Assembly: GCA_910575795.1 (NCBI GenBank)
Contig: CAJTGE010000010.1
Span: forward strand, 99,742 to 163,741
DNA length: 64,000 bases
Origin: Clostridiaceae bacterium
GTDB lineage: Bacteria > Bacillota > Clostridia > Lachnospirales > Lachnospiraceae
Reading direction: 5' to 3'
The stretch's first letter is position 1, and every line of letters starts with the position of its first letter. The notes beneath the pieces are model-generated. The model did no database searches. It saw nothing but the letters and a program-made list of their open reading frames with translations, and was not told the origin of the DNA. Of the stretch, positions 19,092-27,724 are shown piece by piece. Position numbers and translations under genes: made by a program.

Positions 19092-19712
19092 ATGGGGGAA
19101 GTTTACGGATACTGCCGGATTGTCCCGGGCGAAGCGGGCAGCAGCGAGCAGGCTGCTGTTATGCGGGAGATGCAGGTAGAGGAGGCTCATATTTTTGTGG
19201 ATATGGAAGCTGAAGAGGGGGGTGAACACCTGAAATACAGAAGGCTTCTTGCTCTTCTCAAGCCGGGAGATCTCCTGTATATCCGGAACTTAAGCGCTCT
19301 TGGGGACAGCTATCCGGCGATTCGGAAGCAGTGGGATCTGCTGACAAAGACGAAACAGATCGATATTTCGCTGCTGGAGATGCCCCTTGTGGATACCAGG
19401 CGTGGAAAACTGCAGTATGGCAGCCTGATTGCAGATATTGTGCTGGATCTGCTGGATTATGTGTCAGATGCAGAGAAGGCTGTGCGCAGGCGCAGGCAGC
19501 GGGAGGGGATCGAGAAGGCGAAGCGGGAGGGAAGAAGATTTGGCAGGAGCCCCCTGCCGGCGCCGGACAATTTTTATTCGGTGTACCGCAGATGGGCTTC
19601 CAAGGAGCTGAACGTGGAGGAAGCGGCAAAGCTGTGCGGCTTTTCACGGGGAACGTTTTACCGCAGGGCGAAGGAAGCCGCGCAGGGCGGCAGGGAGCCG
19701 AATGGTCTTTAG
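19092..19712 (+). CDS. Catalytically dead serine recombinase paralogue
   Basis: The 206 residues align along their length with the recombinase at 17782, including the C-terminal helix-turn-helix (VEEAAKLCGFSRGTFYRRA). The active site is gone: the serine position is V11, R46 is H46, and the DRLGRD box reads SALGDS, so R69 is A and R72 is D. Fold-forming residues between them are kept (LLxYI, PLVDTRRGKLQYG, RQREGIEKAK). The frame is open, so it seems maintained as a DNA-binding protein, perhaps a regulator or a partner of the active paralogue. It lies directly upstream of the glycan genes, 34 bases before the next start. Confidence 0.85.
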   Translation: MGEVYGYCRIVPGEAGSSEQAAVMREMQVEEAHIFVDMEAEEGGEHLKYRRLLALLKPGDLLYIRNLSALGDSYPAIRKQWDLLTKTKQIDISLLEMPLVDTRRGKLQYGSLIADIVLDLLDYVSDAEKAVRRRRQREGIEKAKREGRRFGRSPLPAPDNFYSVYRRWASKELNVEEAAKLCGFSRGTFYRRAKEAAQGGREPNGL

Positions 19713-19746
19713 CGTTTATGAACACAGAAGGAGAGAAGCTGGCAGA

Positions 19747-20289
19747 ATGGGAAAGGTAAGCGGATTTTTCTTAAAAACTCTGACGCCCGGTGTTCTGGCC
19801 GGAAGTCTGATTGCCGTGAAGTATGCAAAAGATGCCAGGCAGAGTAAGGAACGGATCCGGCGTGATTATCTGCTGTATGCCGAATGGCTGAAGATGAAAC
19901 AGAAAGGGGTATCGCCGGGCGCGTATCTGAGACAGAACGGCTGGCGCAGGGTCGCGATATATGGCATGGGCGCAGTCGGGATCCGGTTATACGAAGAACT
20001 GCGCGGCAGCGGGACAGAGATTTCATATGTCATTGACCGCAGGCCAAGGTATGTATATTCAGGCCTTCGGGTATGCGATTTGAACGGGGAGTTAGAGGCA
20101 GTGGACGCTGTGATCGTATCCTTACAGTCTGATTATGAAACAATAAGGAAGCAGCTCGAAGAAAAAATACAGGCTCCGATTGTTTCTGTAAAAGATGTGA
20201 TATTCAAAAGCTGTGATATTCAGGGACCGGCTGCAGGCAGGGAAGCGCAGGCACAGGGAACAAACAGGAAAGAGGACGAAGCATGTTAA
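19747..20289 (+). CDS. Membrane-anchored Rossmann-module protein (paralogue 1)
   Basis: 180-residue protein of unknown function. A short hydrophobic N-terminal segment (about residues 7-25) is followed by a basic helix ending in EWLKMKQKGVSPGAYL and then a Rossmann module that starts with RRVAIYGMGAVGIRLYEEL (about 72-90). The module continues through YVIDRR and VDAVIVSLQSDYETIRKQL. The same module is fused to glycosyltransferases, a deacetylase and other enzymes in this cluster. ATG 19747 is chosen because AAGGAGAG lies ten bases upstream. It overlaps the next, paralogous gene. A nucleotide- or nucleotide-sugar-binding role is inference. Confidence 0.7.
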   Translation: MGKVSGFFLKTLTPGVLAGSLIAVKYAKDARQSKERIRRDYLLYAEWLKMKQKGVSPGAYLRQNGWRRVAIYGMGAVGIRLYEELRGSGTEISYVIDRRPRYVYSGLRVCDLNGELEAVDAVIVSLQSDYETIRKQLEEKIQAPIVSVKDVIFKSCDIQGPAAGREAQAQGTNRKEDEAC

Positions 20290-20705
20290 AAACAGTAAAC
20301 CGTCTGGCCGTCTGCCTGGGGATTCTGGCCGGAGCGGCTGCCGGTATCCTGGCCGGGGAAGAGATAAGGAAACGAGAAGGGCGCATCACGGGTGATTATA
20401 AAAAGCGTTTTCTGATGCTGAACGAGTGGATTGCAGTTAAGCAGCGGGGCGGGTCGGTCTTGGAATATCTGGCGTTAAACGGTTACAGACGGATCGCTTT
20501 AATCGGCAGCGGGGAGCTGGCGGAACGGTTTTATGAGGAACTGCTGGACGGGGGCTATACGGTGCTTTGGGAAAAGGACAGCAAACGCGGGACCGTGAAT
20601 CCGGACGACGTGGACGCCGCCGTTTTGGCGGACGCAGAGCCGGATGAGCGTCTGCCGGTTCCGGCAATCACATTGGAGAGCGCCATATTAGGCGCGTGGG
20701 AGTGA
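20283..20705 (+). CDS. Membrane-anchored Rossmann-module protein (paralogue 2)
   Basis: 140-residue paralogue of the preceding protein. It has a clearer N-terminal membrane helix (about residues 7-25, Ala/Gly/Leu-rich), the helix LMLNEWIAVKQRGGSVLEYL, and the Rossmann start RRIALIGSGELAERFYEEL. The second half of the module is shortened: no clear IDxx segment follows and the text ends at TLESAILGAWE. It overlaps the gene before by seven bases and ends four bases before the next gene, so the three are probably co-expressed. Function is unknown. Confidence 0.7.
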   Translation: MLKTVNRLAVCLGILAGAAAGILAGEEIRKREGRITGDYKKRFLMLNEWIAVKQRGGSVLEYLALNGYRRIALIGSGELAERFYEELLDGGYTVLWEKDSKRGTVNPDDVDAAVLADAEPDERLPVPAITLESAILGAWE

Positions 20706-20709
20706 GGAT

Positions 20710-22170
20710 ATGAATCTGTTATACAGGAGCCCGGCGTCAGTGGGAGGGTCAAATGCGAGGTGCTTAAGGCAGATAGATGATGCGCTCCATTTTGACCGGT
20801 GTGTTGTGATTGAGCAGAGCATTGACGGGATGGACGTTTACCGGGGAAAAAAGTATGTAAAAATAGACGCCCAGGCAGGCTATAAAAACCTGTACCGCTC
20901 CCTGGTGGATATGGACAGCCTGCCGCCGCTTGACAGAACGGTTCTGGAAAAGATGGAACCCTATAAGAGCGCCTGTCTGAATATGGCGGTGCGGAATTAC
21001 AGCTTATATGTGGGAAACTACTATGAAATCGAGAGGGAGTATTTTGACCATGTAAGATACTGGAATTATATCCTGGACTGCTATGCGGTTGATCTGGTGT
21101 TTATGAGCGTGATTCCGCACTGCATGTGGGAGTATGTCATCTATGCACTGGCAAAATGCAGGGGGATCCGCACGCTGCTGGTCAGCGCCACAGCGATTCC
21201 GGGACTGAATATTGTCGGTACCTCCATTGAAACCATGGGAAGCAATACGATCAGAATATTTCAGCGGGATGGGGAATTAAAAGAGACGGATCTGCACGAT
21301 ATCGTAACCGGCTATTACCATAAGGCAAATCAGAAGGACATCAATCTGCTGTTTCAGGGGAGAAAGGAAAATCCGCTGAACGACAAATATCTCTACAGAA
21401 CCTATTACAGGCCCCTGATCCTGAAAACGCTGGGCGACGTCCGCAGCCCGTCGAAGCTTGCAGCGGATCTGGAGATACTGGGAAGCGTGATAAAACAGAA
21501 ATGCACGGCAAAATCGATCGGTTATTATAACAAAAGAGCAGTGAAAAGGCCGGGACAAGAGGCATTTGTCTATTTTGCGCTGCAGGTTACTCCGGAGATG
21601 TCAACACTGCCATGGGCCGGAGCGTTTCAAAACCAGCTCTTAAGTATCCGCTTACTGGCAGGGGGACTGGAGAAGAAGGGGATCCGGCTGTATGTCAAAG
21701 AGCATTACTATCAGCCTGCTGTCCGGCCCAAGAGCTATTATGACGAGCTGTTTTCCATTCCGAATGTGGTGTGCATTAAAACGGATGTAGAGGCGTATGA
21801 GCTGATCAACGACTGTGTGGCAGTGGCTTCTCAGACAGGCTCATGTATTCTGGAAGCGATTGTAAAGAAAAAACCGGCGCTTACATTTGTAAAGAGTTTC
21901 TGGAACTGCCTGCAAAATGTATATTTAATCGATCGCGAAGAGGATGTGGAAAACGCAATCGACAAAATCAGCCGCGGGCAGGCGTCGGTGTCAGATGATG
22001 ATCGGAAACGATTTATGCTGGCGATCGAGCATTCCATGGTGCGGCAGAACCTCGATCTGTTCGAGAATCCTCAGATAGGCACGGAAATGGCCTGGGACGA
22101 TATCTGTGATTTGCTGAAACAATACACAGCGGCAGATTGTGACAATGATTTTTGCTATGAAAGAGGCTGA
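20710..22170 (+). CDS. Capsule-synthesis-like (Kdo-transferase-like) protein
   Basis: 486-residue cytoplasmic protein, first large gene of the sugar block. The C-terminal half resembles capsule polysaccharide synthesis proteins of the GT-B fold: LYVKEHYYQPAVRPKSYYDEL is followed by NVVCIKTDVEAYELINDCVAV and the acceptor-side signature SQTGSCILEAIVKKKPAL. A YFALQVTPEMSTLPWAG segment begins this domain. A role as a transferase for an acidic nine-carbon sugar or other residue is inference from this resemblance. It starts four bases after the Rossmann protein and overlaps the region upstream of pseC. Confidence 0.6.
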   Translation: MNLLYRSPASVGGSNARCLRQIDDALHFDRCVVIEQSIDGMDVYRGKKYVKIDAQAGYKNLYRSLVDMDSLPPLDRTVLEKMEPYKSACLNMAVRNYSLYVGNYYEIEREYFDHVRYWNYILDCYAVDLVFMSVIPHCMWEYVIYALAKCRGIRTLLVSATAIPGLNIVGTSIETMGSNTIRIFQRDGELKETDLHDIVTGYYHKANQKDINLLFQGRKENPLNDKYLYRTYYRPLILKTLGDVRSPSKLAADLEILGSVIKQKCTAKSIGYYNKRAVKRPGQEAFVYFALQVTPEMSTLPWAGAFQNQLLSIRLLAGGLEKKGIRLYVKEHYYQPAVRPKSYYDELFSIPNVVCIKTDVEAYELINDCVAVASQTGSCILEAIVKKKPALTFVKSFWNCLQNVYLIDREEDVENAIDKISRGQASVSDDDRKRFMLAIEHSMVRQNLDLFENPQIGTEMAWDDICDLLKQYTAADCDNDFCYERG

Positions 22171-22201
22171 AACGGGAAGGAAAAAAGAGGAGGAGAACAA
22201 A

Positions 22202-23398
22202 ATGGAGCGGCTGGCAATACATGGAGGAAAACCGGTAAGGGATCACGTGATATATTACGGGAGACAATGGATTGACGACAGCGATGTGCGCGCAGTGGGA
22301 GAGGTTTTAAAGGGCAGCCTCATCACCTGCGGGCCAAAGGTGGAGGAGCTTGAAAGGAGGCTTGAGCGTTACACAGGCGCCAGGCATGCGGTTGCCGTGT
22401 GCAACGGGACAGCGGCGCTGCACTGCGCCTGCATGGCGGCCGGGATTGGGCCCGGGGATGAGGTTATCACAACGCCCCTGACATTTGCAGCCAGCGCAAA
22501 CTGCGTTTTGTACTGCGGCGCGACTCCGGTTTTTGCGGATGTGAATCCGGAAACGTACAATATTGATCCGGAGAGCATCCGTGAACACATTACGGAGGCC
22601 ACGAAAGCGGTGATTGCAGTTGATTTTACGGGGCAGGCGGTGGAGTACGAGGCGATCCGGGCAATCTGCGATGAATTCCACCTGATCCTGATTGAGGATG
22701 CCTCACATGCGATTGCAACCTCCTATAAGGGAAAAAAGATTGGCAGCCTGGCGGATATGACCTGCTTTAGCTTTCACCCGGTAAAGACCATAACCGGAGG
22801 AGAGGGCGGGGCTGTCACAACGGATCATGAGGAATTTTATAAAAAACTGGTTCTGGCGCATACGCATGGCATTACGCATGACGAATCGCTCATGGAAGGC
22901 GCGCCGCACGAGGGCCCCTGGTATTATGAGCAGATAGCCCTTGGATACAATTACAGGCTCACAGACTTCCAGGCGGCGCTGATTATGAGTCAGATGGATC
23001 GCCTGGATGCATTTGCGGCCAGAAGAAAAGAGATTACGAAAACATATGACGAGGCGTTTGCCTGTTTGCCGGGGATTATCGTGCAAAAAGAGATCGCGGA
23101 TTCAGATACCTGCCGTCATTTATATGTGATCCGGCTGGATTTGGATAAGCTGACCTGTACCAGGCGGGAATTCTTTGACGCGATGAGCGCAGAGCATGTG
23201 CAGTGCCAGGTTCACTACGTCCCGGTTTACTGGTTCCCGTACTATGCCCATTTGGGTTACAAAAAGGGACTTTGCCCGCGTGCGGAAGAGATTTACAGTG
23301 CGATTATGAGTATCCCGCTGTACCCCTTGCTGAGCGATCAGGATGTGCAGGACGTAATCTGCGCGGTTAAAAAGGTATGTGGATTTTACAGGAAGTGA
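22202..23398 (+). CDS. pseC: PseC-type UDP-4-amino-sugar aminotransferase
   Basis: PLP enzyme of the DegT/DnrJ/EryC1/StrS family. PseC turns the UDP-4-keto-6-deoxy-L-arabino sugar into UDP-4-amino-4,6-dideoxy-beta-L-AltNAc, step two of pseudaminic acid synthesis. The 398 residues include the cofactor lysine K195 in SFHPVKTITGGEGGA, the aspartate in LIEDASHA, and the PseC-like substrate segment QVHYVPVYWFPYY with AEEIYSAIMSIPLYP near the end. ATG 22202 is chosen for the GAGGAGGAGAA site upstream; an earlier in-frame ATG lies inside the preceding gene. The other pse genes lie at 28.8-33.6 kb. Confidence 0.85.
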   Translation: MERLAIHGGKPVRDHVIYYGRQWIDDSDVRAVGEVLKGSLITCGPKVEELERRLERYTGARHAVAVCNGTAALHCACMAAGIGPGDEVITTPLTFAASANCVLYCGATPVFADVNPETYNIDPESIREHITEATKAVIAVDFTGQAVEYEAIRAICDEFHLILIEDASHAIATSYKGKKIGSLADMTCFSFHPVKTITGGEGGAVTTDHEEFYKKLVLAHTHGITHDESLMEGAPHEGPWYYEQIALGYNYRLTDFQAALIMSQMDRLDAFAARRKEITKTYDEAFACLPGIIVQKEIADSDTCRHLYVIRLDLDKLTCTRREFFDAMSAEHVQCQVHYVPVYWFPYYAHLGYKKGLCPRAEEIYSAIMSIPLYPLLSDQDVQDVICAVKKVCGFYRK

Positions 23399-23464
23399 CA
23401 TCGCGTACGGTCCGGGCATTTTTCAGGCATGCGTGCACAAAACAGGGCGGGAGAGGAACGATAC

Positions 23465-24427
23465 ATGAAAGAGAAACCGCATGGAATCATGTTTCACTAT
23501 TTCCATGACGATGCTGCGTATAAGAGAGGTCCGGGGTCGCTGAGCGCCGAAGACCTTGAGCGTGTGATCCGGTATTGTCAGGAAACATATCATTTGCTGA
23601 GCGCGGATGAGTGGTTATATAAGGAGAAAAGGGGCGCGCTGGATCCAAGGGATGTATTTTTGTCCTTTGACGACTGTATCCGCAGCGAGTATGAGATTGC
23701 CTATCCGGTGCTGCAAAGCTACCATCTGAAAGCGCTCTGGTTTGTCTATACGTCTGTATTTGAAGGCGAGCTGGAAATGCTGGAGGTATACCGTCATTTC
23801 CGCTGGGAGATGTACGGCGATATGGAAGCGTTTTACGATGATTTTTTTCAGACGGCGCTTTGCGAGCAGGAAGCGCTGCACCTGGATATCCGGGACGTCA
23901 TGGATCGTTTTGATCCGGCTGAGCATTTCAGGGAGCGTAGCTTTTATACGGATCGCGATCGGATGTTCCGCTATATGCGCGACGAGATACTGACAGAGGG
24001 ACGATATAACTGGCTGATGGATCAGCTGATCCGTAAGAAGGGATATGATATCGGGGCCAACAGACGGTATCTGTGGATTACGGAGCAGGAATTGAAAAAA
24101 ATCATCTGCACCGACGGGCATATCGCGGGCCTGCATACCCATACGCATCCCACGTTTACGGCCGGCCTGTCAAGGGAACGCCAGGAGTGGGAGTATGGCA
24201 AAAACAGGGAGGTATTGGAGCGCATTCTTGGCGTGAGTCCTGCATGTATGGCGCACCCGTGCAACTCCTATAATGCGGATACGCTGGATATTCTTAAGGG
24301 TATGGGAATCGAAACGGGATTTCGCGCGACCATGGGGGACGGTTATACCAGCAGGCTGGAATACGCGAGAAAGGACTCAACGGATGTCCTGAACGAGATG
24401 AGGGGGCAAAAGGATTTATGCTTGTAA
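23465..24427 (+). CDS. NodB-type polysaccharide deacetylase-like protein (1)
   Basis: 320-residue protein of the carbohydrate esterase 4 fold. It keeps the metal/catalytic motif 1 as LSFDDC (about 67-72) and motif 2 as HTHTHP (about 224-229), with AHPCNSYN as the later active-site segment. The usual function is removal of N-acetyl groups from sugars. The absence of a signal peptide places it in the cytoplasm, so it would act on a nucleotide sugar, lipid-linked or protein-linked glycan rather than on cell wall. A large insertion separates the two motifs. A paralogue is at 47856. Confidence 0.75.
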   Translation: MKEKPHGIMFHYFHDDAAYKRGPGSLSAEDLERVIRYCQETYHLLSADEWLYKEKRGALDPRDVFLSFDDCIRSEYEIAYPVLQSYHLKALWFVYTSVFEGELEMLEVYRHFRWEMYGDMEAFYDDFFQTALCEQEALHLDIRDVMDRFDPAEHFRERSFYTDRDRMFRYMRDEILTEGRYNWLMDQLIRKKGYDIGANRRYLWITEQELKKIICTDGHIAGLHTHTHPTFTAGLSRERQEWEYGKNREVLERILGVSPACMAHPCNSYNADTLDILKGMGIETGFRATMGDGYTSRLEYARKDSTDVLNEMRGQKDLCL

Positions 24428-25455
24428 AATACGGCAAGGCAGCGGCGGACGTAATGGATATAAAGAAGAATTTCCTGGAGGAGAACGGACGGTTTTTAGA
24501 ATATCAGAATAAGATAAGCGCCATATACCAAAAACAGAAAAGACGCCGGCTCTGTAAATGCTGTATGACGCCGCTGGAGGGAAAAACCTTTGTCAGTCAT
24601 GACATGAATTATACGCTGTGCCATGTGTGCGGGCATTTGAACGGCGAATTTGAGGAGACAGAGGAATTTTCAAAACAGGTTTACGAAGAGACGGAATACG
24701 ATTGCTTCTATATTGACAGGGACAGAGGGCGGTATGATGCCCGTGTGGAAAAGATCTATACGCCCAAGCTGAATTTTCTGCTGGAGACACTCGGAGAGGA
24801 TGCGGTCAGGAGCGGTAAGATTCTTGACGTGGGCGCAGGCTCCGGATATTTTTGCAGGGCGTGCCGGCAAAAAGGAGTAAACGCACAGGGAATCGAGATA
24901 TCCGGCAGGCAGGTGGAGTATGCGCGCCTGATGACAGGAACCGATGCGGTGAGAGAAGTTGAGGCGGATGAGAGCATGGAGATTATCCGCAAAACAGACT
25001 GTAATATTGTGACCATGTTCGGGGTGATGGAATCGGTGTTCAATTTGCAGGAGATTATGGGCGCAATCAAAGAGAATGAAGCGATCCGGTACGTTTATTT
25101 TAATGTGCCGATGTTTTCACTGAGCGTCATATTAGAGGCTGTTCACCCCGAGAGCTTTAACCGTAATCTGGGAGGGGCCCATACGCACCTCTTTTCCAAT
25201 GATTCGGTCCGCTGGCTTCTGAACCAGTACCACATGGATATAACGGCAAAGTGGAGATTTGGCTCAGATATGATGGATATGCAGAGGTTTATAAGCAATC
25301 AACTGGTTATGATGAAAAATATTCACCTGAATGAAATATTTGCCGCAGAGTTCCAAAAAATGATCGATGATCTGCAGATGGTATTGGACAGGCATGAATT
25401 CAGCTCTGAAACACATTTTATTGCAAAAAAGAGAGAAGGAGAAGTCAGAGGGTGA
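24418..25455 (+). CDS. Zinc-ribbon SAM-dependent methyltransferase
   Basis: 345-residue class I methyltransferase. An N-terminal zinc-ribbon-like pair (CKCCMTPL and CHVCGHL, about residues 43-66) precedes the SAM-binding glycine motif ILDVGAGSGYF (about 136-146). The arrangement is that of sugar C-methyltransferases and related carbohydrate methyltransferases. It overlaps the previous gene by ten bases and is overlapped by the next one, so it belongs to the operon. The modified sugar is unknown. Confidence 0.75.
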   Translation: MLVKYGKAAADVMDIKKNFLEENGRFLEYQNKISAIYQKQKRRRLCKCCMTPLEGKTFVSHDMNYTLCHVCGHLNGEFEETEEFSKQVYEETEYDCFYIDRDRGRYDARVEKIYTPKLNFLLETLGEDAVRSGKILDVGAGSGYFCRACRQKGVNAQGIEISGRQVEYARLMTGTDAVREVEADESMEIIRKTDCNIVTMFGVMESVFNLQEIMGAIKENEAIRYVYFNVPMFSLSVILEAVHPESFNRNLGGAHTHLFSNDSVRWLLNQYHMDITAKWRFGSDMMDMQRFISNQLVMMKNIHLNEIFAAEFQKMIDDLQMVLDRHEFSSETHFIAKKREGEVRG

Positions 25456-26765
25456 AAGAAAACGCAGGAGAACGGATGTACGATCTGATTGCAAAATTAT
25501 TTCCGATCTGCAGAAGCATAACAGGGGACGGATTCAGAAAGAGCCTGCAGATGATTCAGGATTATCTGCCGGAAACAGAGATTTCTGTCTTTGAGGTTCC
25601 AACCGGAACGCAGGTATTTGACTGGAAGATTCCGGATGAGTGGAATATCAGGGACGCATATATCGAAAATTCGTCCGGCGAGCGGATCGTGGATTTTAAG
25701 AGATCGAATTTGTATGTGCTGGGATATTCGGGACCGATCGATAAAACGGTTTCCCTGGAAGAACTGCAGACGTATCTGTATTCACTTCCGGCCCAGCCGG
25801 ATGTGATTCCCTATATGACATCGTACTATAAAAAGAGGATTGGTTTCTGCATAGAAGACAGCCGGAGAAAGCAGTTAAAAGAGGATACGTATCATATGTA
25901 CATTGACAGTGAGTGGAAACAGGGCCATCTGACATACGGCGAGGTGATTCTTCCCGGAAAAAGTGAGAAGGAAGTCTTTTTTTCTACCTATCTGTGCCAT
26001 CCCTCCATGGCGAATAACGAGCTGTCCGGTCCGGGTGTCGTGGCGGAGCTGATACGGTATGTGGCTGCAAAGAAGGAGAGGAATTATACGTACCGTTTTA
26101 TCTTTATACCGGAAACGATAGGGGCCCTTACCTACTTAAGCCGCAACTTGGAGGAGATGAAGAGGAAGATCATAGCCGGCTTTAATGTGACCTGCGTAGG
26201 GGATGAGCGCGCGTTTTCGTATGTGGAATCAAGGTATGGCAATACGTATGCGGACCGGGTGGCGAGAAATGTGCTGCGGGGATTCTGCCCGCAATATAAG
26301 ACGTATTCCTTTTTAGAGAGAGGATCCGATGAGAGGCAGTATAACATGCCGGGAATCGATTTGCCGGTGGTGAGCATCATGCGTTCCAAGCTGGGGGAAT
26401 ATCCGGAATACCACACCTCAGCGGATGATTTGACGGTCATATCGCCAAAGGGGCTTGCGGATTCGTACCGCGTTTATGTCAGATGCATCGAGACAATTGA
26501 ACATAACGCCTGTTACCGGCTTAAGTGCCTGGGAGAACCGCAGCTTGGGAGGCGTAATCTGTATTCCACGCTGAGCAGTAAGGATAAGGAGAACCTGAAA
26601 TCGAATAAAACGATACTGAACCTGATTGCATACATGGATGGGAGCAATGATCTGATTGATATCAGCGATCGAATCCATACGCCGTTTGAGGACATCCGGG
26701 CGATTGCTGATAAGCTGCTTGCGTGCGGTTTGATCTCCGGGGCGGACGGTGGAGCGGATGCTTAG
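25452..26765 (+). CDS. DUF4910/M28-like aminopeptidase-domain protein
   Basis: 437-residue protein of the DUF4910 type: a peptidase-M28-like domain with an inserted DUF2172-like segment and a C-terminal winged-helix-like part. Recognisable pieces are LFPICRSITGDGFRKSL, FFSTYLCHPSMANNELSGPGV with metal-ligand-like His and Glu positions, and SDERQYNMPGIDLPV. Such proteins recur in surface-sugar clusters; their substrate is not established. Removal of an acyl or aminoacyl group from a sugar is an inference. GTG 25452 overlaps the previous stop; ATG 25476 with AGGAG five bases upstream is an equally good start. Confidence 0.75.
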   Translation: MKENAGERMYDLIAKLFPICRSITGDGFRKSLQMIQDYLPETEISVFEVPTGTQVFDWKIPDEWNIRDAYIENSSGERIVDFKRSNLYVLGYSGPIDKTVSLEELQTYLYSLPAQPDVIPYMTSYYKKRIGFCIEDSRRKQLKEDTYHMYIDSEWKQGHLTYGEVILPGKSEKEVFFSTYLCHPSMANNELSGPGVVAELIRYVAAKKERNYTYRFIFIPETIGALTYLSRNLEEMKRKIIAGFNVTCVGDERAFSYVESRYGNTYADRVARNVLRGFCPQYKTYSFLERGSDERQYNMPGIDLPVVSIMRSKLGEYPEYHTSADDLTVISPKGLADSYRVYVRCIETIEHNACYRLKCLGEPQLGRRNLYSTLSSKDKENLKSNKTILNLIAYMDGSNDLIDISDRIHTPFEDIRAIADKLLACGLISGADGGADA

Positions 26766-27711
26766 GCTGCTGGTAAGCGGATTGGGGAACATCGGGTACC
26801 GGCATATTGAGGCGCTCTGCAGGCTGGACGAGGAAATCGAACTGTATGTGCATTCCAGATATCCCGAAAGCATGCAGAGGGCGGCAGCGTTATTTGCCTC
26901 TCTGGGAAGGGATAAGGAGAAATGCTTTATGATCCCGCGGCTAAGCACCTTTTACACGCCGGTCGACGCCGCGATACTGTCCGGTAATTCCAATGAGCGG
27001 TTTGGGATATTTGAGACAATCGTGAGGAATCACATAACATCCAACATCATTTTGGAAAAGATCGCGTTTAATCAGAAGGAGCAGTACAGGAAGGCGCTGG
27101 CTCTGATACAGGAGCATGGGCTTAAGGTCTGGGTGAACCATTCGCTGAGATATTTACAGGCATTGGAGGAAATAAAAGAAGAGGTTTCACGGATGAAGGC
27201 GCGCTCGTTTGAGGTGTCGGGCGATTTTGGGCTGGCCTGCAATATCACGCACTGGCTGGATCTGTTTGCATGTGTGACAGGCGACTGCGCGGCCGTCCTG
27301 GATGGCTCCGGTCTGAATGAAGGGACCGTTCCCTGCAAAAGGGACGGATATGTGGAATTCAGCGGCGCAGTGCAGGGAATGTCGCATGGCGGCAGGAAAA
27401 TCGTGATCTCCAATGCAGACGCTAAAGGAGGCGGGACTATCCTGCGCTTTGCCCGGGACAGCCGCCATTTTCTTGAAATGAATCTGAGCAGGCAGACGTA
27501 TAAAGTTGTGAAGAAAGATGCCGGGACAGAGCGGGACATGAAGGTGGAGTATCAGAGCAGCCTGTCACAGCGGTATGTGCAGGATATACAATTGACCGGG
27601 GACTGCAGGCTTCCGGGTTTTCACGAAATCTATGATATGAATCTTCTTGTGCTGGCGCTGTTTTCAGACAAACTGAAATTGGGATCGGATTGTAAGTGCA
27701 ATATAACATAG
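26758..27711 (+). CDS. Gfo/Idh/MocA-family oxidoreductase (1)
   Basis: 317-residue NAD(P)-dependent sugar oxidoreductase-like protein. The Rossmann start is LLVSGLGNIGYRHIEAL, and the family's catalytic EK appears as IILEKIAFN near residue 100, followed by WVNHSLRY. These enzymes oxidise or reduce sugar hydroxyl/keto groups, often on nucleotide sugars. It overlaps the previous gene by eight bases and precedes the radical SAM gene. GTG 26749 is an alternative start. Substrate unknown. Confidence 0.75.
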   Translation: MLRLLVSGLGNIGYRHIEALCRLDEEIELYVHSRYPESMQRAAALFASLGRDKEKCFMIPRLSTFYTPVDAAILSGNSNERFGIFETIVRNHITSNIILEKIAFNQKEQYRKALALIQEHGLKVWVNHSLRYLQALEEIKEEVSRMKARSFEVSGDFGLACNITHWLDLFACVTGDCAAVLDGSGLNEGTVPCKRDGYVEFSGAVQGMSHGGRKIVISNADAKGGGTILRFARDSRHFLEMNLSRQTYKVVKKDAGTERDMKVEYQSSLSQRYVQDIQLTGDCRLPGFHEIYDMNLLVLALFSDKLKLGSDCKCNIT

Positions 27712-27724
27712 GAGTGCAGCCGTC

